A DNA stretch of 64,000 nt from Rhodospirillales bacterium (GTDB taxonomy: Bacteria > Pseudomonadota > Alphaproteobacteria > Rhodospirillales > Defluviicoccaceae): positions 641,000 through 704,999 of the forward strand of contig JADJXQ010000001.1 in NCBI GenBank assembly GCA_016710335.1, in the 5' to 3' direction. The notes beneath the pieces are model-generated. The model was not told the origin of the DNA, did not search any database, and worked only from the letters and a program-made list of their open reading frames with translations. A program made the position numbers and the translations under genes. Of this stretch, positions 56,746 through 64,000 are shown piece after piece (the stretch's first letter is position 1; each line of letters opens with the position of its first letter).

Positions 56746-57312
56746 CTAGGGTCGGATCTCGATCGGCGTTCCGTCCGCGACCACGGACCACAATTCATCC
56801 ATCGCCGCATTGCTGACGGCGATGCAGCCCTGGGTCCAGTCGTCATCGATCTTGAGATATTGCACGTTGTACTGGGACGGCTGGCCGTGAATCATGATCA
56901 TGCCGCCCGCCGGGCGGCCGAGGCTGCGGGCCTTCTCGACGTCTCGGCCGCTCGGGTAGGAGATGTGCAGCGCTCGGTAGTACTGGCTGTCGCGCTTGCG
57001 CCAGTCGATGATGTAGTCTCCTTCCGGAGTTCGGCCGTCGCCCTGATGCTGTTTCGCGCCCACCGGGTTCCGCCCCAGCTCGACCTCGAAGCTCCGCTGC
57101 ACGAACTCGCCGTTCAACAGCAACAGCCTCCGCTCGCTCTTGAGAACCAGAACCTTGGTCACCGGATATGCAGCGTCGGATTGCAGGTTAGCGAGCTGTT
57201 CGTCGGCGCGCGCCTCGCCCGGCGTGGCCACCAGCGGCCCCGCCCACAAGAAAATCAGCACGTAGATCAGGACCGGCACGAAACTCTCCCATCTGACAAT
57301 CGCCAAAGACAT
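56746..57312 (-). CDS. L,D-transpeptidase (YkuD domain)
   Basis: A 188-residue periplasmic transpeptidase. After a signal anchor, the YkuD domain has KVLVLKSERRLLLLNGEFV, the catalytic region HGQPSQYNVQY and DDWTQGCIAVSNAAMDEL, which supplies the His and Cys of the active site. It makes 3-3 peptidoglycan cross-links or anchors lipoproteins. It is isolated downstream of the CheBR kinase, on the same strand. Confidence 0.92.
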   Translation of the reverse strand: MSLAIVRWESFVPVLIYVLIFLWAGPLVATPGEARADEQLANLQSDAAYPVTKVLVLKSERRLLLLNGEFVQRSFEVELGRNPVGAKQHQGDGRTPEGDYIIDWRKRDSQYYRALHISYPSGRDVEKARSLGRPAGGMIMIHGQPSQYNVQYLKIDDDWTQGCIAVSNAAMDELWSVVADGTPIEIRP

Positions 57313-57390
57313 TATTCATTCGCGCGACCGTTGCAAGCCCCGGCACATGCCACGGCACTACGTCGCCGACCCCGGTCGTAGGTCACAAGC

Positions 57391-60300
57391 TCATACGTCG
57401 TCCCCGTCGCGGGCGGAGGGACCGGGCAGGCGAATCTCGATGCGGCAGCGAACGCCGTCGCGGTCGAGGCTACGAGTGAGGGTGACGGCGGAGCGTCTGC
57501 CAATGGCTTGCAGGAGCTTGGAGCCAATACCTTCGCCAGCCGGTTCGTCGATCGGAGGGCCGTCATGCTCGGCCCACTCGAAGATGATCAGCGAGCCGTC
57601 GCCTTGCATTTCCCGCCGCCACGAGAGGGCAACGCTACCACCGTCGCGCGACAGCGCTCCGTGCTTCGCGGCGTTGGTGGTGAGTTCATGAATGGCCATC
57701 GCCATGTCGACCGCCAGTTCCGAAGGCAGCCGGATCCCGGTGGCGCCGGCGCAGCGTATGCGGACGCCGCTGGCGTCGTAGGGCTCGATCTGTCTCAACA
57801 CCAATTCGCCGAAATCGATCTCCTTCCAGTTGCTGTGGAACTGAAGATCGTGGACCCGTCCGAGCGCTTCCAGGCGAGCGATGAAGTTCCGCACCGCATC
57901 GCTTCTCGGGGCCGGTGAACGGAACGAAAGCGCCGCGATCGCCTGAACCATCGCCAGGAGATTCTTGACGCGATGGCGGAGCTCGCTGCGCAGCAAGCGC
58001 TGTTGGCCGCGCCACGCGTCGCGCTGCAAGGTCGCGGCCACGATATTGGCGACGGATTGCAGAAACTTGACGTCGTCGGCGGTGAACACCCGGTGCCGGC
58101 ACGAATAGGCGTTGAGAAGGCCGAGCGGATGTTGCGGATCGCCGATCAAGACATTGATGCCGGTCGCCGCCTTCGACGCCCGAATGTACTCGGGGACCGA
58201 AAAGCGCTTCTCGTCGGCGATGGTGTCAATGATGACCGGCGCCCCGGATTGGACTGTGTAGCCGGCCAGGCTGGTGCCACCAACGGTGATCAGCGACCCC
58301 ACGGCGTCATCAAGCCCGAACGCGGAGCGCACCCGGAATGCGTCACTTTCCGGCTCATGTATGAGAATCTCGGCGAGGTCCACGTCGAGAAGCCGCGCAA
58401 TATCCTCGGGCAGCGCCGCGAACAAATCGCCGCCGCTTTGCCCGCGCAGGCTACGGCTGCCGGTGGTCGCGACGAAGTCCTGCTGCGCGGCCCGGGTCTC
58501 CGCGGCAGCCTGCGCTTCGACCAGGCGGGTGATATTGTCATAGACGCCGATCACCCGCCGCACCCTTCCGTCATCGTCGAGCACCGGCGTCGCCGACATG
58601 AGAAACTCGAAGGGAGCACCCTTCGGCGGGACGTAGGTCGCCCGGAAATCCTCCACCGGCTTGCCCGTTCGCCACACGGTCTGAAGCGGCAAGTCCTTCG
58701 CGGGAATTTCCACGCCGTTGCGCTGGAAGCGGTAACCGGCCTTGGCGCGATCCGCCGGCAGTACGCGGCGGGGGACGCTCATGATCTGAGAGCCGTAGCG
58801 ATTGACCTCGATCTGGGCACACGTCGGATCATCGGCAAATGCGATACCGATCGGCGCCAGATCGAGCACCGCCGCGAGATCGGCGACCTGTGCCTGGAGG
58901 CGGATGTTGAGGCTGGCGATCTCATCCTGCGCCTTTTTGAGCCGGCTGACGTTGACGAAGGTGGCGACCACGCCAATGATTACTTCCTTTGGCGTTCGTA
59001 GCGGCAGCAGGCGCATGATGTACGCATCGCCATCGTCGCGAACCGAAACCTCCCGCTCCACCGGCGTCAGAGTTTCGAACACGTTCCTGGCTTCCGCGGC
59101 CAGGTCCACGTTCTCGATCCTGGTCGTGATGTCGCCGATCGGCCGGCCGACATCGGCGCTGATCAGGTGAAAGACGTCACGCGCGACCGGCGTGAACCGC
59201 CGCACCCGCATCGCTTGATCGAGAAACAGGGTGGCGATCTGAGTGCTCTCGAGCAAGTTCTGCAAGTCGGCGTGAGCGTCGGCAAGTTCTTCGACCTTGC
59301 TGGCCAACTCCGCGTTGACGGTCCCGAGCTCTTCATTGAGAGACTGCAGCTCTTCTTTGGAAGTCTCCAGCTCCTCGTTCGAACTCTGGAGCTCCTCGTT
59401 CATCGACATCAACTCTTCGTTGGCCGACTTGAGCTCCTCGTTGGCAGATTCGAGCTCTTCCGTTGCGGTCTGCAGGTATTCGCGAGTCTCGCGAAGCTCA
59501 GTCTCCAGCGCCCGGACCTGGCCATCGCGGCCGTCTCCGTCGGTCAACGGCGCTTGGCCTGTCGGCAAGAGCCCGTTGTCGCGAAACACGATCAGGTAGT
59601 GCTGCCCATCCGTACGGTCGTCGCCGAGCGGCCGGCACACCAGCGTCAGACGTCGCTGCCCCTCCGGCGCAGGAAACGCGACATTGTCCCGGACTGCGTC
59701 GCCCTGCTCCATCGCCGCCCGATGAAGCAGCGCACGGAGATCCAAGCGCAGGCTTTCGTGGGCAATGGTAAGGATCTCCAGCGACGGCGTCCCCCGCTGG
59801 AGCTTGAGATAGCGGTCTATGCTCCCCCCGGAATACACCAGCTCCCGACCTTTGCCGACGACGGCGTAAGCAGGGCCGAGGTCGTCCAGGATCGCCCGCT
59901 CCGCCGCGGCGAGCACAGGGTCGCTTTTGGTCGCACCGTGCTTAAGGGACGACTCTGCGCCGCGGCGATCGTCTCCGACGAGATCGAGCAACGGGCACGT
60001 CAACGGCCGGCGCCCGCTCGTCTGGCGCCGCTGGAAGATGCGCCACTTCTTGTCGACGACCCTGAACAGCTTGTCGTGACGGGACAGGTTTTCAGACGGG
60101 CCGAGGAACAGGAAGCCGTCGGGGCGAAGGGCATAGTGGAACACAGGAATGAGGCGGTTCTGCAGTTCGGCCTTGAGGTAGATGAGCACGTTGCGGCATG
60201 AAATCAGATCAATCCGGCTGAACGGCGGGTCCTTGATCAGGCTTTGCGTCGAGAAGATGCAGAGCTGGCGGATCTCGTCACTGATCTGGTAGTCGCCGCC

Positions 60301-61527
60301 CGCAGGCCGGAGGAAACGCCTGATGAACCGTTCCGGCACATAGCCGGCTATGCTGTCCGGATAGATGCCGCGCCGCGCCACCTCCAGCGCGGCCTCGTCG
60401 ATGTCGGTCGCGATCACCTGCAGGCCGATCCCCTTGCCGTGCGCTTCGCACGTGTCCCGCAAAATCATCGCGAGGGAGTAAGCCTCCTCGCCGGTGGCGC
60501 AGCCGGACACCCACACGCGGATCGTGTCGCCCTCGCCCTTCGCGCCGACGAGTGCGTTGACGACTTTGCTTTCCACCGCATCGAAGGCGTCGGGGTCGCG
60601 AAAGAAGCTGGTGATCGACACCGACATCTCGCGGAACAACTGGCGCACCTCTTTCCGGTCGTCGCGCAGGCGCTCGACGTATTCGCTCATCTCCCGAATC
60701 CGCAGCACCTGCATGCGCCGCTGCACGCGCCGCTGCAGCGTCGGCTCCTTGTAGTCGCGGAAGTCATGGCCGGTGATGCTTTTCAGGTGACTGCAGACTT
60801 TTTCCAGATCTTCGCGAGGATCGGACCGATCGGCATCGGATACGGCGCGTTCGGCATCCTCGCGAAGGTGCTCCAGATACTCGACGATGCAGGCAGGCAT
60901 CTCCGAAGGCGGCAGCACCAGATCGACCAGCCCAGTGGCTTCACCGTTGCGCGGCATGCTGTCGTACTTGGCGGTGGCAGGGTCCTGGATGATCGTGAAG
61001 CCACCAGCCTCCTTGACCGCCTTCAGACCATGGGTGCCGTCGCTGCCGGTTCCGGAGAGAACGATGGCGATGGCGCGCTCGCCCTGATCGCTAGCCAGCG
61101 ACCGAAAGAACGTGTCGATCGGGGTGCGGTGGGTGCGCGGCGGCGCGGGCCGCGCAAGGCGCAGCACCCCACCGCTGATAGTCAAGGTGGCGTTGGGAGG
61201 AATGATGACGAGCCGGTTGGCATCCGCCGCCATGCCGTCCTCGGCATCCAAAACGGCCATCGACGTGCAGCGCCCGAGCAGTTCGGCCTGCATGCTCTTG
61301 TGGTCGGGATCCAGGTGCTGAACGAAAACGAAGAAGGCGCCGGTGTCGTCGGGCATGGCGGCGAGGAGTTCCTTCATCGCCTCTAGGCCGCCGGCCGATG
61401 CCCCGATGCCGACCATCGGCGGACACACTGCCCCGCCTTCGATCAAACGTGCGCCGGCGTATGTGTCGCCGGAAGGAGGTGCGACGTCCGCCATAGCCTC
61501 TCTCTGTTCTTCGTCTTGCGTTGGCAC
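57391..61527 (-). CDS. CheB-CheR-PAS-PAS-GAF-HWE hybrid histidine kinase
   Basis: A 1378-residue multidomain signalling protein. CheB methylesterase domain (Ser44 in GASAGG, His71 in VQHLDPDH, the Asp in GSDGTHG). CheR methyltransferase with VSGCATGEEAYSLAM. A coiled coil with repeated EELxSxNEELxS heptads. Two PAS regions, a GAF domain near 1040-1170, and an HWE kinase (His in ELRHRVKNLLAM). C-terminal ATPase with ELTTNAAKHGALS. CheBR-HWE kinases feed the EcfG/PhyR stress response or unknown outputs. The start could also be the ATG at 61494. No receiver-domain partner is adjacent. Confidence 0.93.
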   Translation of the reverse strand: MPTQDEEQREAMADVAPPSGDTYAGARLIEGGAVCPPMVGIGASAGGLEAMKELLAAMPDDTGAFFVFVQHLDPDHKSMQAELLGRCTSMAVLDAEDGMAADANRLVIIPPNATLTISGGVLRLARPAPPRTHRTPIDTFFRSLASDQGERAIAIVLSGTGSDGTHGLKAVKEAGGFTIIQDPATAKYDSMPRNGEATGLVDLVLPPSEMPACIVEYLEHLREDAERAVSDADRSDPREDLEKVCSHLKSITGHDFRDYKEPTLQRRVQRRMQVLRIREMSEYVERLRDDRKEVRQLFREMSVSITSFFRDPDAFDAVESKVVNALVGAKGEGDTIRVWVSGCATGEEAYSLAMILRDTCEAHGKGIGLQVIATDIDEAALEVARRGIYPDSIAGYVPERFIRRFLRPAGGDYQISDEIRQLCIFSTQSLIKDPPFSRIDLISCRNVLIYLKAELQNRLIPVFHYALRPDGFLFLGPSENLSRHDKLFRVVDKKWRIFQRRQTSGRRPLTCPLLDLVGDDRRGAESSLKHGATKSDPVLAAAERAILDDLGPAYAVVGKGRELVYSGGSIDRYLKLQRGTPSLEILTIAHESLRLDLRALLHRAAMEQGDAVRDNVAFPAPEGQRRLTLVCRPLGDDRTDGQHYLIVFRDNGLLPTGQAPLTDGDGRDGQVRALETELRETREYLQTATEELESANEELKSANEELMSMNEELQSSNEELETSKEELQSLNEELGTVNAELASKVEELADAHADLQNLLESTQIATLFLDQAMRVRRFTPVARDVFHLISADVGRPIGDITTRIENVDLAAEARNVFETLTPVEREVSVRDDGDAYIMRLLPLRTPKEVIIGVVATFVNVSRLKKAQDEIASLNIRLQAQVADLAAVLDLAPIGIAFADDPTCAQIEVNRYGSQIMSVPRRVLPADRAKAGYRFQRNGVEIPAKDLPLQTVWRTGKPVEDFRATYVPPKGAPFEFLMSATPVLDDDGRVRRVIGVYDNITRLVEAQAAAETRAAQQDFVATTGSRSLRGQSGGDLFAALPEDIARLLDVDLAEILIHEPESDAFRVRSAFGLDDAVGSLITVGGTSLAGYTVQSGAPVIIDTIADEKRFSVPEYIRASKAATGINVLIGDPQHPLGLLNAYSCRHRVFTADDVKFLQSVANIVAATLQRDAWRGQQRLLRSELRHRVKNLLAMVQAIAALSFRSPAPRSDAVRNFIARLEALGRVHDLQFHSNWKEIDFGELVLRQIEPYDASGVRIRCAGATGIRLPSELAVDMAMAIHELTTNAAKHGALSRDGGSVALSWRREMQGDGSLIIFEWAEHDGPPIDEPAGEGIGSKLLQAIGRRSAVTLTRSLDRDGVRCRIEIRLPGPSARDGDDV

Positions 61528-61694
61528 ATCTGCCCAGCGCGGCCCGCAGTCAAAGTAGCGTAAGCATAGGTGTCGCCGACGTTAACGTGAATGGCACTTT
61601 GTTTCCATCGCTTCGTCGCCGGAGCGGAGCGGCGGTCGATCGGGCCTTCTCGAAGATGTGGGAACTCTGTGCACTGATGCGCGTTGGGCAAGAC

Positions 61695-62906
61695 ATGGAC
61701 AGCGCCTTCCTCCAGACCTGGCACCAAGCCGCTGTCACCTCCCTCGGCCTTTTCTGGACGGCGTTCTGGGCGTTCGGCCTCGGCTACCTGATCAGCAGCA
61801 TGATACAAGTGTTCGTCACCCGCGAACGCATGAAGAAGAGCATGGGCGAGGCCGGGGGCAAGAGCGTCGCGCTCGGGACAGGCTTCGGCTTCATCTCCAG
61901 CTCATGCAGCTTCGCGGCGCTGGCCACCACGCGCGCCCTGTTCGCCAAGGGGGCCGGCCTGATCCCTTCGCTGGCGTTCCTCCTCGCCTCCACCAACCTC
62001 GTGATCGAACTCGGCATCATCATCGCGATCTTTCTCGGCTGGCAGTTTGTCGTCGGCGAGTACGTGGGCGGGGTGCTGCTGATCCTGCTGATGTGGCTGG
62101 TGGTCCGCCTCACCCGGCCGGGCGGCCTGATCGAGGAGGCGCGCCGCCGCGCCCGTGAGGCCAGCGGCGAAGACGAGGATCAGGATGTTCCCGACTGGAA
62201 GCAGCTGATCCGCTCCCGCGAGGGCTGGCACAAGGTGGCGATGCGCTACGTGATGGAATGGGGCATGGTGTGGAAGGACGTGCTGGTCGGCTTCACGGTC
62301 GCCGGCGTCATCGCCGCGTTCGTGCCGAAAAGCTTCTTCCAGACCCTGTTCGTCGGCGCCGGCACCTCCGATCCCGCCGTGTGGCAGGTGTTGGTGCAAT
62401 GCCTGATCGGCCCGGTCGCGGCGTTCTTCACGTTCATCGGGTCGATGGGGAACATTCCGCTCGCCGCCGTGCTGTTCAGCAACGGCGTCAGCTTTGCAGG
62501 CATCATGGCATTCATCTTCAGTGATCTGGTGGTGTTTCCGGTGCTGCGCATCCAGGCCCAATATTACGGCTGGCGGATGGCGTTTTACATCCTCGGCGTG
62601 TTCTTGGTGGTGCTGGTGGCAACGGCCCTGTTGTTACACTATGGCTTCGCAGCGCTGGGGTTGCTGCCTGATTCGGGATCGGCGGAAAGCGTTACCGACC
62701 GGCAGTTCTTCGAGCTCAACTACACGGCCGCGCTCAATCTCGTCTTCCTGGCGGTCAGCGCGCTGTTCATCTTCTGGCAGCAGCGCATGGGCGGCCACGG
62801 CGGCGGCGAAAGCTCGATGAGCGACCGGATCCTCCAGGCGCTCTCGGCCGCCGCCATGCTGTGGCTGGCGGGAGGTCTCGCGGCGGGGCTGGCCGCGGGC
62901 GCTTGA
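61695..62906 (+). CDS. Permease, DUF318/ArsP-like
   Basis: A 403-residue protein with about nine membrane spans. The FISSSCSFAALATTRALFAKG segment (with Cys in a SSSC motif) and the second-half repeat FFTFIGSMGNIPLAAVLFSNG match the DUF318/ArsP permeases. A polar loop (EEARRRAREASGEDEDQDV) lies in the middle. Family members export methylarsenite or unknown substrates. Starts at 61656 and 61677 are also in frame. It is divergent from the CheBR kinase. Confidence 0.8.
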   Translation: MDSAFLQTWHQAAVTSLGLFWTAFWAFGLGYLISSMIQVFVTRERMKKSMGEAGGKSVALGTGFGFISSSCSFAALATTRALFAKGAGLIPSLAFLLASTNLVIELGIIIAIFLGWQFVVGEYVGGVLLILLMWLVVRLTRPGGLIEEARRRAREASGEDEDQDVPDWKQLIRSREGWHKVAMRYVMEWGMVWKDVLVGFTVAGVIAAFVPKSFFQTLFVGAGTSDPAVWQVLVQCLIGPVAAFFTFIGSMGNIPLAAVLFSNGVSFAGIMAFIFSDLVVFPVLRIQAQYYGWRMAFYILGVFLVVLVATALLLHYGFAALGLLPDSGSAESVTDRQFFELNYTAALNLVFLAVSALFIFWQQRMGGHGGGESSMSDRILQALSAAAMLWLAGGLAAGLAAGA

Positions 62907-62978
62907 CCACCGCACGGCGCGCGTCCCGCTTCCTTCCCTTCCCGAACCCCCCCAGCGCGGTCCGGTCGCCGAGAGCCC

Positions 62979-63641
62979 TCAGGCGCGCGGTTGCGGGACG
63001 ATACGCAAGTACGGCTTCACCGTCTTCCATCCGCCCGGGAACTTGTCCTTGGCGGCTTCGTCGGACACAGACGGCACGATGATCACGTCCTCGCCCTGCT
63101 TCCAGTTGACCGGCGTGGCGACGCTGTGCTTGGCGGTCAACTGGCATGAGTCCAGCACCCGCAGTACCTCGTCGAAGTTGCGGCCGGTGCTCATCGGATA
63201 GGTGAGCGACATTTTCACCTTCTTGTCGGGGCCGATCAGGAACACGGTGCGCACCGTCTGGTTGTCGGCGGCGGTGCGGCCTTCGGAGGTGGTCCCGGCG
63301 CCGGCAGGCAGCATGTCGTAGAGGGTCGCGACCTTGAGCTCCGGATCGCCGATCATCGGATAGTTGACGGCGTGACCCTGGGTCTCCTCGATGTCCTTGG
63401 CCCATCTGGCGTGGTTGTCGACGGGATCGACGCTGAGGCCGATGATCTTGCAGTTGCGCTTGTCGAACTCCGACTTGAGGCCGGCCATGTAGCCAAGCTC
63501 GGTCGTGCAGACCGGGGTGAAGTCCTTGGGATGCGAGAACAGGATCGCCCAGCCGTCGCCGATCCACTCGTGGAAACGGATGGTGCCTTCGGTGGTCTCC
63601 GCCGTGAAGTCGGGCGCTTCGTCACCGATTCTGAGTGCCAT
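62979..63641 (-). CDS. 1-Cys peroxiredoxin (Prx6 type)
   Basis: A 220-residue peroxiredoxin. The peroxidatic Cys45 sits in HPKDFTPVCTTELG, followed by GLSVDPVDNHARWAKDI and the Prx6-type C-terminal dimerisation domain (TPVNWKQGEDVIIVPSVSDEAAKDKFPGG). It reduces peroxides with an as yet unknown electron donor. GGAGGACC precedes the ATG. It is convergent with the permease. Confidence 0.93.
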   Translation of the reverse strand: MALRIGDEAPDFTAETTEGTIRFHEWIGDGWAILFSHPKDFTPVCTTELGYMAGLKSEFDKRNCKIIGLSVDPVDNHARWAKDIEETQGHAVNYPMIGDPELKVATLYDMLPAGAGTTSEGRTAADNQTVRTVFLIGPDKKVKMSLTYPMSTGRNFDEVLRVLDSCQLTAKHSVATPVNWKQGEDVIIVPSVSDEAAKDKFPGGWKTVKPYLRIVPQPRA

Positions 63642-63706
63642 GCTGGTCCTCCTCTGCCTTGGCTCGTTGATGATTTTCGTTTGCGTTGTGCGCAGCTTCA
63701 AGTTGG

Positions 63707-64000
63707 TCATGACGACGACGCAGTCAAGACGGGGCTCGCGACACCTTCAGGGGGATCGCCGAGGCCGGGGATCGTCTCTCCCTCGATACGGTAGGAGTGG
63801 CCGCGGAACAGCGCAATGGTGCGGCCATCGCCGGCCGCGGTGACGGTGACGTCGTAGATGCCGGTGCGGCCGGCCCGCGCACTCGCATCACTGACGGCGA
63901 TCAATTGTTCGCCGCGGCGGGCGATGGCGGCGAAGTTGATGGTGCAGGCGAGCGCCAGGGTGGAGCGGTTCTCGGCGTTGCAGGCGTACGCGAAGGCGCA
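63707..64000 (-). CDS. PaaI-type thioesterase, cut by window end
   Basis: The frame enters from the right edge and is open through 64000, so the N-terminus is missing. The visible 97 residues have ENRSTLALACTINFAAIARRG, SARAGRTGIYDVTVTAAGDG and ALFRGHSYRIEGE, typical of hydroxyphenylacetyl-CoA thioesterase PaaI. It would release CoA from aromatic acyl-CoA thioesters. Partner genes lie outside the window. Confidence 0.8.
   Translation of the reverse strand, partial: CAFAYACNAENRSTLALACTINFAAIARRGEQLIAVSDASARAGRTGIYDVTVTAAGDGRTIALFRGHSYRIEGETIPGLGDPPEGVASPVLTASSS

Overview
The window is GC-rich chromosomal DNA from a bacterium that looks like an alphaproteobacterium, probably Rhodospirillales-like. 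The placement is inference. It rests on OpgG/OpgH, a CheB-CheR-PAS-GAF-HWE hybrid kinase, promoters of the EcfG general-stress type (GGAAC, 16-17 bp, CGTT), and an ethylmalonyl-CoA pathway gene cluster. One block at about 40.0-42.5 kb is visibly AT-richer and looks imported.

Layout. 0-9.9 kb: envelope and stress genes: SOUL heme-binding protein (5' end outside the window), an entericidin too short for routine gene finding, an AI-2E family exporter, a double-domain KaiC, ThyX, a DUF3618/holin-like/Ndi-like operon, an M48 lipoprotein protease and small lipoproteins. Four genes between 1 and 17 kb have EcfG-type promoters. 10-16.2 kb: large MscS channel and the opgGH osmoregulated glucan genes. 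16.3-23 kb: RlpA-like protein with a broken signal peptide, P2-type cation ATPase, second AI-2E protein, a DUF6152 plus membrane-protein pair, hemerythrin. 23.2-27.5 kb: acetyl-CoA synthetase, Rieske protein, EVE protein, YciI, GpsA, all on the minus strand. 27.8-33.4 kb: MFS transporter, then a four-subunit Na+-translocating methylmalonyl-CoA decarboxylase operon. 33.8-38.5 kb: branched-chain-type ABC importer whose binding protein carries a 1-nt frameshift. 38.9-42.7 kb: thioesterase, truncated REP-associated transposase, AT-rich GYF/RDD/ClpP-like operon. 42.8-48.8 kb: three GNAT acetyltransferases, an Rrf2 regulator and a 1015-residue NfnA-NfnB-rubrerythrin fusion, tied together by a shared palindromic operator. 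48.9-56 kb: methylsuccinyl-CoA dehydrogenase, crotonyl-CoA carboxylase/reductase fused to a CBS pair, ethylmalonyl-CoA mutase, acrylyl-CoA reductase. 56-64 kb: lipoprotein, tRNA-Met, L,D-transpeptidase, CheBR hybrid kinase, permease, 1-Cys peroxiredoxin and a partial thioesterase.

How the genes work together. AcsA makes acetyl-CoA. Ccr, Ecm and Mcd are consecutive ethylmalonyl-CoA pathway steps that turn acetyl-CoA-derived crotonyl-CoA into C5 acids and eventually propionyl-CoA. AcuI also yields propionyl-CoA. The Na+ pump interconverts methylmalonyl-CoA and propionyl-CoA and couples decarboxylation to ion export. The window is therefore rich in C2/C3 acyl-CoA metabolism, and the rest serves osmotic, envelope and peroxide stress. 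The strongest candidates for new biology are the NfnAB-rubrerythrin fusion with its Rrf2 operator set, and the Ccr-CBS fusion.
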